Shown here: positions 33,036-42,213 of the stretch, in pieces
How the letters are laid out: every line of letters begins with the position of its first letter
Position numbering within the stretch: position 1 is the stretch's first letter
Program-made: the position numbers and the translations under genes
The notes under the pieces: generated by a model
Told to the model about the DNA's origin: nothing
Databases searched by the model: none
Seen by the model: the letters and a program-made list of their open reading frames with translations, nothing else
From: Paucibacter sp. TC2R-5
Lineage (GTDB): Bacteria > Pseudomonadota > Gammaproteobacteria > Burkholderiales > Burkholderiaceae_C
NCBI RefSeq assembly: GCF_025717605.1
Contig: NZ_JAJIRQ010000009.1
Span: 124,001-188,000 of the forward strand
Length of the DNA: 64,000 nt
Direction of reading: 5' to 3'

Positions 33036-34091
33036 CTACTCAATAAGCAGCGATGAGATGGCTCGATCAAAGGCCGGCAGTAGAGTGTCCGTGTCGGCCT
33101 GTAGCGTAAGTGACAGTCCGGCGAAGTTCTCGTGTTGGTAGACCGTCAGCTTGAAGCCCGCGGGGACGCGGATGGAGCGGATGGCGTCGTTGCTGATGTC
33201 AGCCCAGAGCAGGTCTTTGAGGTCGTAGCGACCTTTTGCCAGTTTCACCTCGGGCCCCTGGTAGTTTTGCTCGGTGTAGAAGGAAACACCGACGCTGGGC
33301 GCTGGCATATAAGGCTGGCCGCTGTAGGCCGACCACAACTCGGCCAAGGTCTTTCCCGTCAGCGTTACCCATACGCTCGAGTTGTAGTTCACGCCCTGCA
33401 AGGCATTGAGGTGCAGGGCTACGGCTACGGGGTCTCGGCCTTGTCGGTGGGTCTTGTCCACCCAATTGAAGAATTGCGCCGCCGTGCCGTAGCCGTCGAT
33501 GTAGCGGGCGGAGGGCGCGACCGAGTCGGAGAGTGCCCAACCGATCTCCAGGTTGTAGCGCCCGAAGAGATTTCGCATCCAGTCTGCCGTGCCTTCGATG
33601 ATCCAGCTGGGCATCGCCCCAGTCAGCTTGCCTTGGATGACGTGGGTCAGCTCATGTACCGCCACATCGACGTCCTTGGGGACCTGTGCCAAGTATCGGG
33701 TTGAGTAATAGACAGTGGCGCCCCCTGCTACCCAGGCCGGCGGTTGATTCGGCGCGTCGTCGAAGCTGTAGGTCACCTCCTTGGGGGCATCTGTCTTCAG
33801 CGTAGCGCTCATGGCCGGGTAGGTCTCGTAGAAGGTACAGACTAACTTCTCGAGCTGTGCTGGATCGACCCGCGCCGTGTTGATCACAAACAGCGTCAGC
33901 GGGCTGTTACTGCCGCAAGCAGGACGAGCCAGCCGCGGGCTCATGTCCACGACCGGCACGGGTGCTGGTGGCGGGGGCGCGTCTTCGCCGCCGCCGCAGG
34001 CGCTCAAGAGAAGGGCACTCGTCAGTGCGATAAGCCAGTAATGAAGGCGTCTGATGCCGGCGCTGCGGCGCTTGTTGATGGGCCTATCCAT
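33036..34091 (-). CDS. Lipoprotein metallopeptidase of the basic-secretory-protein family
   Basis: 351 aa from ATG 34091 (GGGAG upstream). Lipobox LLLSACGGG followed by a Pro-rich linker. The peptidase domain (about 60-265) has the zinc motif HELTHVIQG and the downstream EGTADWMR, as in the plant and bacterial BSP peptidase family. The C-terminal 80 residues (VSFYTEQNYQGPEVKLAKGRYDL ... LTVYQHENFAGLSLTLQADTDTL) look like a beta/gamma-crystallin-type Greek-key domain (YQxxNFxG repeats). Probably surface or periplasmic, cell-wall- or protein-degrading. Monocistronic. Confidence 0.85.
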   Translation of the reverse strand: MDRPINKRRSAGIRRLHYWLIALTSALLLSACGGGEDAPPPPAPVPVVDMSPRLARPACGSNSPLTLFVINTARVDPAQLEKLVCTFYETYPAMSATLKTDAPKEVTYSFDDAPNQPPAWVAGGATVYYSTRYLAQVPKDVDVAVHELTHVIQGKLTGAMPSWIIEGTADWMRNLFGRYNLEIGWALSDSVAPSARYIDGYGTAAQFFNWVDKTHRQGRDPVAVALHLNALQGVNYNSSVWVTLTGKTLAELWSAYSGQPYMPAPSVGVSFYTEQNYQGPEVKLAKGRYDLKDLLWADISNDAIRSIRVPAGFKLTVYQHENFAGLSLTLQADTDTLLPAFDRAISSLLIE

Positions 34092-34166
34092 GCCGTTCTC
34101 CCTCGTATTTGATGCGAGGGAGGATTCTGTTCGAACTACCTCGTGGCCTGTGTAAATTAGGGTAAG

Positions 34167-34226
34167 GCATCGACAAAGCCTCCTTAATCGCACCATCCGG
34201 GTGCTTTTAGGGAGACTTTGCCGATC
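34167..34226. repeat. Long imperfect inverted repeat (hairpin)
   Basis: The arm 34167-34194 and the arm 34200-34226 are near-complementary over about 27 bp (core GCACC-atccg-GGTGC). It lies 76 bp upstream of the metallopeptidase start. It could be a bidirectional terminator, a regulatory hairpin or the relic of a small mobile element. Confidence 0.6.
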
Positions 34227-34572
34227 ACGAATAGAAACAAAATGGGGTCAGGTCCATTCAATAGCCTTGAGTCAGCTGAGTGACCGCAGCGCTTCTGGAT
34301 GCCCGGTGTGGGCACTGAATTGCCAAGCAGGCAGTGCCGTAGAAACATCCCGGCCGGAGACTGGCCAAGAGTTCGAGCATGCGCCGCATAGCTGGCGTTC
34401 GGCTCGCCGACCGTTTTTGTAAATGACGGCGTACTGGCGATATTGCAGCCACACGCTCCCGATCAGCTCCTATTGTTCGGATGAGCAGCGGGGGCGGCGT
34501 GCGGGCTTGCCATTGTGGGGCGACCGTTTGGAGAGCGGCTCCGCTGCTCTTTTCGCCAGCTTGGCGCCCCAC
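34227..34572. other. Non-coding region with a dispersed palindromic repeat
   Basis: No gene is supported. It contains copy 1 of the palindromic repeat family (34381-34450). Confidence 0.5.
34381..34450 (+). repeat. Dispersed palindromic repeat, copy 1
   Basis: Begins GCGCCGCATAGCTG, has the core TCGCCGACCGTTTT near 34405 and ends ATTGCAGCC. It is clearly alignable with the copies at 53919 and 54841. Imperfect relative to them. Confidence 0.65.
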
Positions 34573-35370
34573 TCACGCGCTGGCCGGCCGGACCTCGGTG
34601 ACCTTGGCGAGCCAGAAGGCTTGAGTGTCAACCGAGAAATCCCACTGCTCGATCCGGCAGCACCCAGACGCCGAGTCTGCGCCCCAGCGCAGCAAGTTCA
34701 CCGAGTTGGGCACGCCCATGCGAAGCCGAGACGAGACAGCCGTGCCCGCCTGCACGGCCCACATCGGACGCGCCAGGCCTTGCAGCGGCATCACATAAGG
34801 CAGGTGGATGTGCCCACCCATGACAAGGTCGGCCCCGGCCCTTGCCCAGCGCTCGAGCGCGGCCGCATGCCCGCGGAGCACGTTGGACAGGTCCTCGTCA
34901 CGCGTCACGGCCAGGGGCTGATGCACAACCACCACCCGCAGTTGACTAGCTTCGGCGTCTTCCAAAAGCTGTGCCACTCGTTCGATCTGCGGCCCGGATA
35001 TCTCGCCATGCTTGTGGCGCCAGGGCCGCGTGGTGTTGACGCATAGCAGCATCAGCTCGGGCGAGCGGTGCACGGGCTCGAGTTCCGTGCCGAAGGCCGC
35101 GCTGTAGCGGGCATAGGGGCGGCGCAGCCGAGCCCACAGGTCGAACAGCGCGATGTCGTGGTTGCCTGGAACAGCCAGCACCGGTGCTCCGAGGCGGTCC
35201 ACAAACGCACGTGCGGCCCGGAACTGCGCCGGGCGAGCGCGCTGAGTAATGTCGCCGGACAGCACGATCAACTCGGGCCGCTGCTGCCGGGCCAGCGTGG
35301 CCAGCGCTTCGACAACCGGCGCCTGCTCGGTGCCGAAGTGCGTGTCGGAGATCTGCAGCAGGACGCTCAT
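34573..35370 (-). CDS. Calcineurin-type metallophosphoesterase
   Basis: 265 aa. The full metallophosphatase motif set is visible: LQISDTHFG (motif I), LSGDIT (II), VPGNHDIAL (III), VVVHQPLA (IV) and VMGGHIHLP (V). Length and arrangement resemble CpdA/Icc-type phosphodiesterases, but the substrate is unknown. Its ATG overlaps the lipid kinase stop by four bases, the last of a three-gene minus-strand operon. Confidence 0.9.
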   Translation of the reverse strand: MSVLLQISDTHFGTEQAPVVEALATLARQQRPELIVLSGDITQRARPAQFRAARAFVDRLGAPVLAVPGNHDIALFDLWARLRRPYARYSAAFGTELEPVHRSPELMLLCVNTTRPWRHKHGEISGPQIERVAQLLEDAEASQLRVVVVHQPLAVTRDEDLSNVLRGHAAALERWARAGADLVMGGHIHLPYVMPLQGLARPMWAVQAGTAVSSRLRMGVPNSVNLLRWGADSASGCCRIEQWDFSVDTQAFWLAKVTEVRPASA

Positions 35371-36392
35371 CCGCCTGCCTCCTCGGCTCGGGATGCGGCA
35401 CCGATGGCGGCAGCCTGAGCTTGCGCTTTTGGCTGCGGCCTCAGCAGGTACAAGGGCTTGGCGAGCACGCGGAAGTCTAGCGGCGCGCGCATCATTGTCA
35501 CCTCACCATCGAAGGCCACCTTCACCCCGCGACGACCCTGCGGCAGCGTGGGCTTGACCACCAAATGCTCGAACTCGAAGCGCTCGACGCCGGCCGCCTC
35601 ACCCAGCCTGCCCATCGCGCCACGCAGCATCAGCCCCAGCATCGACAGCGTTCCGATCGGCCGCAGCACCAGCGCGGCCATGCTGCCGTCGCCGGGCGTA
35701 CCGGCCAAGGTATCTTCCGGCTCCGCGCCGAACTGCTGCAGTTGCAGCCGGTTATTGCCCACGAAAAGCGTCAAGGTTTGCAGCTCGCGAACCGTCCCAC
35801 TTGTCTCGATATGCAGGCGCAGCCGACGCTGTGCGCGCAGCAGCGTCGCGCAGGCCGCCACGAAGGCCACCCAGCGGCTGCGGCCGAAGCGGGCTTTGAA
35901 GGCTTCTCGGTCTTCCAGCAGATCGGGGTAGAGCCCCAGGCTGGCGTTGACCAGGAACACGCGCTCGTTAATGCCGGCCACCTGAACCGGCACCGGCTTT
36001 GCATGCAGCAGCAGGCGAACCGCTTCGGCCGGGTCGGCGGGAATGCCGTGGGTGCGGGCAAAGTAGTTGAACGTGCCCTGCGGCACCACCCCCATGGCGC
36101 AGCCCGCCGCGTGAGCGGCCTGTGCGACCGTGTTGAGCGTGCCGTCGCCCCCGACGGCGACCACGGCCGCCCGTGTCGACAAGGCCCGCTGCGACGACTC
36201 ACGCGCCACGCCGGCCAATTGGACGGGCGTGCAGAAGTGCAAGTCACCGCATCTGCCTTGTGCTTGCAGCACAGACTCAATGACCTCACGCTTCGTGTCC
36301 GCATCGCTGCTGCCCGCAGCCGCATTGATGACGAACTGGATAGTCGCGGCAGGATCGAGTTCGGGGGCACCTGCCATGGCTGATTGAGGCAT
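35367..36392 (-). CDS. Diacylglycerol/lipid kinase family protein
   Basis: 341 aa from ATG 36392. It has the DAGK catalytic glycine-rich loop VVAVGGDGTLNTVAQAA, then GVVPQGTFNYFARTHGIP and, near the C-terminus, GVKVAFDGEVTMMRAPLDFRVL. This is the YegS/DgkB type that phosphorylates diacylglycerol or related lipids at the membrane. Located between the DUF3616 and phosphoesterase genes with 17-bp spacing and a 4-bp overlap, so one operon. Confidence 0.9.
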   Translation of the reverse strand: MPQSAMAGAPELDPAATIQFVINAAAGSSDADTKREVIESVLQAQGRCGDLHFCTPVQLAGVARESSQRALSTRAAVVAVGGDGTLNTVAQAAHAAGCAMGVVPQGTFNYFARTHGIPADPAEAVRLLLHAKPVPVQVAGINERVFLVNASLGLYPDLLEDREAFKARFGRSRWVAFVAACATLLRAQRRLRLHIETSGTVRELQTLTLFVGNNRLQLQQFGAEPEDTLAGTPGDGSMAALVLRPIGTLSMLGLMLRGAMGRLGEAAGVERFEFEHLVVKPTLPQGRRGVKVAFDGEVTMMRAPLDFRVLAKPLYLLRPQPKAQAQAAAIGAASRAEEAGG

Positions 36393-36409
36393 AGCGAGGT
36401 GGAATGCCT

Positions 36410-37498
36410 TCAATCGTGGCGCAGTAGGTCGCCGAAGACGGCATGCTCCCCGTCCCTGCGATCGGCGCCCGGCGCGTCGTACAGGACGAGCCACTGGGGC
36501 TTGCCATCGGACAAGGCCGGCGGCAAATCGCAAATCGCTTCGGCGCGGTTGCTGCCGCGTCCGTGCGGCAGGGGCACCGACTCGGTCAATGCCGCCTCGA
36601 AACGCACGGGCTCGCGATTGGCGGCCAGAAAAGGTCGTGCAGCAGGCCACTTGAACACGCGGACATCACCGTTCAGCACCATCGTCGGGCCGGCCAGGAT
36701 GTAGAGATCATCGCCCGAGAAATGCAAGTCGCGAACTCCCAGTCCATCGAGCTGCAGGAAATGCTTGCGGATCAGCGTGCCGCTGTCGTCCAGTGGCAGC
36801 AGTCGCAATTGCTCACCGCGAGCTTCAACCGAGATTTCCAGCAGTGCCGACCAGCCGCGCAGCACCGGCCCGCGCAGCCCCAGCAGCAGGCGGCGGCCGT
36901 CGACGGCCAGGCCTTCGATGTCAAAGCCATTGTCCTTGCCCGGGATCGCCATATAGGGACCGAAATGAGGGTCATCCGCCAGTGCGCGGGTGAGCAGGTT
37001 CGACTGGGCATCCCCCTTCAGGCGCAGCGCCTTGCGGCCATCCTGGGCCTGGCGTACCAGGCAGGGTTCGCCCTTGGCATCGGCTTCGATTGGCAAACAG
37101 GCCAGCAAGCGCCGGTTGCCGTCGAGTGCGAGCTTGGCCAGCCGCTTGGCGTTGTCGGCGTGGCTCCGCTCCGGCTTGGCGTTCTTGCGTTTCAGACCAT
37201 GCGAGCCGACCACCCACAGGTAGCCATCGGCCACGGCCATGCCTTCCAGGTCGGCCTCTTCCTCGGCCGTGCCGGGCAAGTCCAGCAGATCGGCGAGTGG
37301 GAAATCGCGCGCCTCGCCAAAGCGCAAGGCCTCGCGCCCCACTGGCTCGAGCCGGCGCAGGCGGTCCAGGCCACAGGCTTCGTCGCCCGCCACCCAAAGC
37401 CAGTCGCCGGTGAAGGCTGCCCCCGATAAGTTGGATTGAACCAGGGAGTCAGCAGCGAACTCCAGCCGGACGGCATTGCCAGTTCTAGTGTTGGGCAT
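36410..37498 (-). CDS. DUF3616-domain protein
   Basis: 362 aa from ATG 37498 (GGAG upstream). Propeller-like repeats such as LWVAGDEACGLDRLRRL, DLEGMAVADGYLWVVGSHGLKR, FDIEGLAVDGRRLLLGLRGPVLRGWSALLEI and VRDLHFSGDDLYILAGPTM define the DUF3616 family. No signal peptide is seen. Function unknown; binding or hydrolysis of a phosphoester or sugar is speculation. First gene of the operon with the lipid kinase and phosphoesterase. Confidence 0.85.
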   Translation of the reverse strand: MPNTRTGNAVRLEFAADSLVQSNLSGAAFTGDWLWVAGDEACGLDRLRRLEPVGREALRFGEARDFPLADLLDLPGTAEEEADLEGMAVADGYLWVVGSHGLKRKNAKPERSHADNAKRLAKLALDGNRRLLACLPIEADAKGEPCLVRQAQDGRKALRLKGDAQSNLLTRALADDPHFGPYMAIPGKDNGFDIEGLAVDGRRLLLGLRGPVLRGWSALLEISVEARGEQLRLLPLDDSGTLIRKHFLQLDGLGVRDLHFSGDDLYILAGPTMVLNGDVRVFKWPAARPFLAANREPVRFEAALTESVPLPHGRGSNRAEAICDLPPALSDGKPQWLVLYDAPGADRRDGEHAVFGDLLRHD

Positions 37499-37714
37499 CG
37501 CTTGTTTCTCCAGAGGGTGAGGTGCCAATAAGGGTTGGGCGCTGCAACGCGTGCTCGCTGCGTTCACCAAAAGCCGAAGTGTGAGGTCAAAGCCTCGCTT
37601 CGTGTTCAGGTTTATCCGATGTTCGCGTTCCCGAAAAGCTGCTTTTTCGGAAGCACCAGCGGCCCCACATTGCAGCTGTGACACAAGCCCATCAACCATC
37701 AAGTAGGACTCATC

Positions 37715-38131
37715 ATGCGCAACTATCTCGTCAACAGCCCGCAGGCCGCAGCCCGCATCATCGCGCTGACGGTGGTCGCCGATGGCGACATCGCAGACGC
37801 TGAGATCGAGTGTCTCGACCGTCTCGCCGTGCATGAACAACTCGGCCTGGAACGGCTTGAACTGCTTGCGCTGCTGGACACCTTCTGCGAAGACTTGCTT
37901 TCGAGCGGCCAGTTGAACTGGGCCGACGTCTGCCCGGTGGACGAGCGCACGCTGGCGGACCTGATGGGTGAAATCCAGGATCCCGAGCTGCGGCTGAAGG
38001 TGCTGCGCTTGTGTGTTGAACTCGCAGAAGTCGATGCCCAGGTCGACGACGGCGAATCGGCTGTGCTTGTCGCTGCCGTCGAGCATTGGGGCTTGCACCG
38101 TGAGATGTTTCGGTCGTCGGCCCGGAACTGA
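37715..38131 (+). CDS. TerB-fold protein
   Basis: 138 aa, all-helical. MRNYLVNSPQAAARIIALTVVADGDIADAEIECLDRL and LCVELAEVDAQVDDGESAVLVAAVEHWGL match the two acidic (E/D)G(x)I/V repeats of TerB-like tellurite-resistance-family proteins, which may bind divalent metal. Divergent from the DUF3616 operon. Probably a stand-alone cytoplasmic protein. Confidence 0.8.
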   Translation: MRNYLVNSPQAAARIIALTVVADGDIADAEIECLDRLAVHEQLGLERLELLALLDTFCEDLLSSGQLNWADVCPVDERTLADLMGEIQDPELRLKVLRLCVELAEVDAQVDDGESAVLVAAVEHWGLHREMFRSSARN

Positions 38132-38285
38132 TAGTCTCGACACGCTTGGCCCATCCGTGCTGCGGGTCGGTGGGGCGGCGGACCAGCAGGCGGGGTACAA
38201 CTCCCAATGCGAACACATTGTTGTCGTGTAGCTGTGGCACTGGCTGCCCGCTGCGGAGACACAGACGCTATGACGCAATAGGGCC

Positions 38286-38335
38286 GGGAGCGTGAGGCTG
38301 CAACACCGCCAGTAAGCCGCCGTTGACCGAAATGT
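38286..38335 (-). repeat. Dispersed palindromic repeat, copy 2 (partial)
   Basis: On the minus strand it carries GGTCAACGGCGGCTTACTGG, the right half of the family, followed by a GCAGCCTCACGCTCC-type flank also seen near 56299. Confidence 0.55.
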
Positions 38336-38449
38336 GATGTCGAGTCGGCGCCGGCGCCGGCGTCACCTTGCCGTTTTTTCTGCGGCCGCTACTGGCGTGA
38401 AGGTGCTGCGCACTGCTGGCATCATGATGCCCGGCGCCTTGCCGCCGCT

Positions 38450-38473
38450 TTGATGATTTGATGATTTGATGAT
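38450..38473 (+). repeat. Tandem octamer TTGATGAT x3
   Basis: Three exact copies of TTGATGAT, followed immediately by TTGAC, just upstream of the MscS-like gene. Copy-number change could alter promoter spacing. Confidence 0.8.
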
Positions 38474-38485
38474 TTGACAAGCCTG

Positions 38486-39322
38486 ATGCCCATATTCGAA
38501 CGACTCGCCGCCTTGATTCCCGGACAGTGGGAAAAAGTCATCGTCACCGCCTTGCTGATCGGTGCGGCCTTGCTCGCATCGCACCTTTGGGCACGCTATC
38601 TCTCACGCGGTGCGATTTCGGCGGAGAAACGCCGCATCCACTTGGTCTGGGCACGCAACATCATCTGGTTTGCAGCATTGCTGATCATCGTGTCGGTCTG
38701 GGCCTCCACGATCGCAGGTTTTGCCTTGTCGGTTGCGGCGGTGGCGGGTGCCATTTTGATCGTCAGCAAAGAGCTGGTGATGTGTGTTCTCGGCTACTTG
38801 TATGTCACCGTGGTGCAGCCCTACAAGATTGGCGATGTGATCGAGTTCAAGGATTTGCATGGCCGCGTGGTGGATATCGATATGTTCGCCACCACTCTGG
38901 TTGAGCTTGACAAGGCCGGCCAACGGACCGGCAAAGTGGCCGAATTCCCGAATGGGCTGCTGCTTACCCACGCGCTCGTCAACTCTTCCCCCAACGGCGA
39001 ATATGCGCTGCACGCCATACAGATCCCCATCCCAGAACGCCTCTCGCATGACTTGGATCACATCGAAGCAGCCGCCCTTGCCGCCGCTGACCGCGCGACC
39101 GCCGGCTGGCGAGAAGAAGCCATAGTCCACTTCCAGAGAGCTTCTGCCGAGAACTTCATCGCGCTCCCTTCTGGCAGAACCAAGGTCTCATGGGACTTTT
39201 CAAACCCGGAACATCTGGTGCTGATTGTTCGTGTGGCCTGCCCGGTCGATCAACGCGCCAAAGTGGAGCAGGAGGTTTTCCGCCACACCTGGCGTGCGCT
39301 CTCACCGGCACCGCAGGTCTGA
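38486..39322 (+). CDS. MscS-like small-conductance mechanosensitive channel family protein
   Basis: 278 aa from ATG 38486 (a TTG at 38474 is an alternative). Three hydrophobic helices (VIVTALLIGAALLASHLW; NIIWFAALLIIVSVWAS; LSVAAVAGAILIVSKELVMCVLGYLYVTVVQ, the pore helix) are followed by the MscS beta domain, starting YKIGDVIEFKDLHGRVVDIDMFATTLVE. It has no N-terminal periplasmic domain. A role in osmotic release or in small-molecule gating is not distinguishable. Confidence 0.88.
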   Translation: MPIFERLAALIPGQWEKVIVTALLIGAALLASHLWARYLSRGAISAEKRRIHLVWARNIIWFAALLIIVSVWASTIAGFALSVAAVAGAILIVSKELVMCVLGYLYVTVVQPYKIGDVIEFKDLHGRVVDIDMFATTLVELDKAGQRTGKVAEFPNGLLLTHALVNSSPNGEYALHAIQIPIPERLSHDLDHIEAAALAAADRATAGWREEAIVHFQRASAENFIALPSGRTKVSWDFSNPEHLVLIVRVACPVDQRAKVEQEVFRHTWRALSPAPQV

Positions 39323-39642
39323 GAGCCTGGGTGCTAGCTTGGAGTGAGCGCCGTGAATTCCAACGCCCGTGGCACCGCAAAATTCCTGGCGCTGCTGTCG
39401 CATGAACTCTCGCCCTGCCACCCGCGATGGACAAGCACTCCGGCATCACGCGCCGCCCACAGCCCGGATCCGCTGGAGCCTAGCGGGGGGGACGAGCCTC
39501 ACGCCGTAGAGCGTGCTGCCGCGCGAGGGTTTGTCGGATAGCATGGCCGCCCAGGCCGAACGAATGTCGGCGCGGACTAGCGGTTTGAGTGCGACCCCGA
39601 CGGGCGAGGGCCGTGCGAGTGTTTCACAGCGAGAAAACTTCA
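39323..39642. other. Intergenic region
   Basis: No intact gene. One frame near 39370-39410 encodes KFLALLSHEL, reminiscent of a histidine-kinase H-box, but no other kinase sequence surrounds it. Confidence 0.35.
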
Positions 39643-40104
39643 ATGAGCGCGATCGGCAATGTGTTGTGGTTCCTGATGGGTGGGTTTTTCATGGGCGTCG
39701 GCTGGTGCTTGGCCGGGCTGATTGCTTTTGTCTCCATCGTTGGAATTCCCTGGGGCAAAGCTTGCTTTGTGATCGGTCAATTCGCGTTCCTACCTTTTGG
39801 CAAGGAGGCTATCAACCGCAAGGAGTTGACCAATCAGGACGACATCGGCACCGGCGGCCTGGGCCTGCTTGGCAATGTCCTCTGGTTCATCTTTGCGGGA
39901 TTCTGGCTGGCGCTAGGCCATGTCGGATCTGCTGTGTTGTGCTTCATCACGGTCATCGGAATTCCATTCGGCATCCAGCATCTGAAGTTGGCCGGCCTTG
40001 CCCTTGCGCCGATCGGTAAGGTCATCGTGACAAAAGAAGTCGCGCAGGCCTCTAGGGAGCAATCGGCTAAGGCCGTGGTCGCCAATCTCCGATCTGGTGG
40101 GTAA
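39643..40104 (+). CDS. YccF-domain membrane protein
   Basis: 153 aa from ATG 39643. Two copies of the YccF motif: GNVLWFLMGGFFMGVGWCLAGLIAFVSIVGIPWGKACF and GNVLWFIFAGFWLALGHVGSAVLCFITVIGIPFGIQHLKLAGLALAP. Four hydrophobic helices; inner-membrane protein of unknown function. Confidence 0.92.
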   Translation: MSAIGNVLWFLMGGFFMGVGWCLAGLIAFVSIVGIPWGKACFVIGQFAFLPFGKEAINRKELTNQDDIGTGGLGLLGNVLWFIFAGFWLALGHVGSAVLCFITVIGIPFGIQHLKLAGLALAPIGKVIVTKEVAQASREQSAKAVVANLRSGG

Positions 40105-40204
40105 CACCGCACGGGATCATGCGCAGCTGCGCGAAGCGATCAATGACGGCGCGATCGAGGCCACCCGCGACATTTGACCGCGCGGCGCGGTATAGGACCG
40201 AACG

Positions 40205-41884
40205 CTACGAGTAGAGCTCGCCAACGAGAACACTCCGTGGCAGCACGGAAATTGCCATGTGCTCGGACACACCGTAGAGGCGCCGCAGTTTGTCGAGCAT
40301 CTCGATCTGGATGCGATATTTCGTCAGGCGATTCGGGTCGTCTTGGGCCAAGCGCGCGGCCTGCTGTCTTTGCAGCTCCTCCGAGAGATCCAGTATCGCG
40401 GCGCGCTTCGCGACAACCGACTGCGCCGCTTGCTCGTCCCGCTCTACCAATGCACGCAGCGCAGCTTGAGCGGTCTCCAGAACAATTTGCAGTAAACGCT
40501 CCAGCAGTTCTGTCGTCTCCTTAGACGGCGCGATCTGCGCTGCCTCGAGGGCCTGGGCCAGCGGCACCAATTCGCGGCTGATCGCGGCGCTCATGCTCTC
40601 AATCTCGCCCGTGGCGGCAAGCAAGCGCGCATGCTCCTCGGCTTCTACGTCGCTGAGCGCACTACGCCCGATGTGCTGCAGATAGTTCAGCACCGCTTCT
40701 CGCAACACGACGATCTGATCGAACTGCTGCGCGAGTTCACCGAGATCCCTGGCGGCGAAGGCCGATTTGACCTTTGCGAGCATGCTGTTGGTGAGCTGAC
40801 TCATGTGCCCAAGTTCCATCCGCGCCCGTTCCAGCGCCATCGATGGCACGGCGATCAATGCGTCATCGAGATACTTCGGACGAATGATCTCCTTCTGCAC
40901 AAGGACGCGATCCGGAACGATCCTGGTGGCCAACTTCGCAAACAAGGCAGCGAAGGGCAGGAAGATCACCGTGTTGGCGATAGCCCAGATCGTTGCGGCG
41001 TTGGCGATCTGGCGCGGCACCTCCTCGGCAAGTCGCGCCATGCCCTCCAAATGAGCGGCGAGCGGCGAAACCGCCTGAGCAATCATTGCGAGCTGCGGGA
41101 TAAACGGTAACCAGATCACTGCGCCCAAGACATTGAACAGAACATGCACGACTGCCGCGCGCTTTGCATCCTGCGGCTTGCCAATTCCGGCAAGGATGGC
41201 TGTGATCCCAGTGCCGATCTTCGCGCCAAAAAGAATCGCGATCCCGGCGGGCAGAGAAAGCAATCCTTGAGTGGCCATGACAACTGCAAGGCCAATGGTT
41301 GCCGAAGACGATTGCACCAGCGCAGTGAAAAGCGCGCCGGCAAGCATCCCAAGCACGGGGTTCTGCAAGGATTGCAGCAGCTCCGCGAAACTCTGGTTGG
41401 TGCGCAGCGGCGCCATCGCCGCGCCCATCGTTGCCATGCCATAGAAGAGCAGGCCAAGGCCCATCAACATGGCGCCATAGTGGCGCGCGACACCCTGCTT
41501 CCAAACGAAGCTCATGACGAACCCGATCGAGATGAACGGGAACGCGAGCGCGGTCGTGTTGAACGCGACGATCTGCGCCGTCACCGTGGTGCCCACATTC
41601 GCGCCAAAGATCACGCCGACCGACTGCACCAATGTCAGAAGTCCGGCACTGACGAAGCCGACGACGAGCACCGTTGTCACCGACGACGACTGGATGACCG
41701 CCGTCACGATGGCACCGGTGATGGCGCCCAGAATTCGGTTGCCCGTCAGCCTCGCCAACAGCATATTCATTTGATTGCCGGCAGCCGCCTTCAGGCCATC
41801 GGTCATCTTCTCCATGCCGTAGAGGAAGAGCGCCAGTCCGCCAAGCAGCTGAACTGTCATTGCCACGGGTTCAAGTTCATTCAT
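40205..41884 (-). CDS. Na/Pi cotransporter family protein with PhoU-like tail
   Basis: 559 aa. The N-terminal 310 residues are the duplicated Na/Pi-cotransporter membrane domain with QSSSVTTVLVVGFVSAGLL and QSSSATIGLAVVMATQGLL (the repeated QSSS motif), plus GANVGTTVTAQ and GAKIGTGITAIL. The C-terminal 220 residues form helical PhoU-like repeats (LGHMSQLTNSMLAKVKSAFAARDLGELAQQFDQIVVLREAVLNYLQHIGRSALSDVE). Likely phosphate export or import at the inner membrane. No pho genes are nearby. Confidence 0.9.
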   Translation of the reverse strand: MNELEPVAMTVQLLGGLALFLYGMEKMTDGLKAAAGNQMNMLLARLTGNRILGAITGAIVTAVIQSSSVTTVLVVGFVSAGLLTLVQSVGVIFGANVGTTVTAQIVAFNTTALAFPFISIGFVMSFVWKQGVARHYGAMLMGLGLLFYGMATMGAAMAPLRTNQSFAELLQSLQNPVLGMLAGALFTALVQSSSATIGLAVVMATQGLLSLPAGIAILFGAKIGTGITAILAGIGKPQDAKRAAVVHVLFNVLGAVIWLPFIPQLAMIAQAVSPLAAHLEGMARLAEEVPRQIANAATIWAIANTVIFLPFAALFAKLATRIVPDRVLVQKEIIRPKYLDDALIAVPSMALERARMELGHMSQLTNSMLAKVKSAFAARDLGELAQQFDQIVVLREAVLNYLQHIGRSALSDVEAEEHARLLAATGEIESMSAAISRELVPLAQALEAAQIAPSKETTELLERLLQIVLETAQAALRALVERDEQAAQSVVAKRAAILDLSEELQRQQAARLAQDDPNRLTKYRIQIEMLDKLRRLYGVSEHMAISVLPRSVLVGELYS

Positions 41885-42213
41885 TTTCTGACTCGTAATG
41901 GATGAGGTCGTTAAGCAAAGGGCGCATGCCGAGGCTCACGCGATTGGGAGCGGTATTCCGAGGGTCGAGCTTAGACGCGCACCCATTGAGCTCATCTTCT
42001 CACGCCAAGCCGCTTAAGCTCGATAATCACTTCCTGAGCGTAAGTGCCTGATTTCATTGAAATACAGCTTGAAACCGGAGACTACCAATCGGGCTTTGCA
42101 AGGTCGCAGGGGCTTGGCGGGCTTACATCCGGAGCTGCAAACAGCGACTCTTGGATCGCTGTAATTTCGCTCAATCCGGTCAGCGTTTTGCCGTCGGCGG
42201 GCTAAGCGCTTTG
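41885..42213. other. Intergenic region
   Basis: No gene is supported; presumably it holds the promoter of the Na/Pi cotransporter gene. Confidence 0.35.

Larger units (their letters stand above)
38132..38485. other. Non-coding region with two kinds of repeat
   Basis: Contains a partial copy of the dispersed palindromic repeat (38286-38335, minus) and a short tandem repeat at 38450-38473. No gene is supported. Confidence 0.5.

Noticed and set aside
39344-39541. Frame containing KFLALLSHEL, like a histidine-kinase H-box
   Set aside because: No dimerisation helix, N box or G boxes around it; too short to call a kinase remnant.
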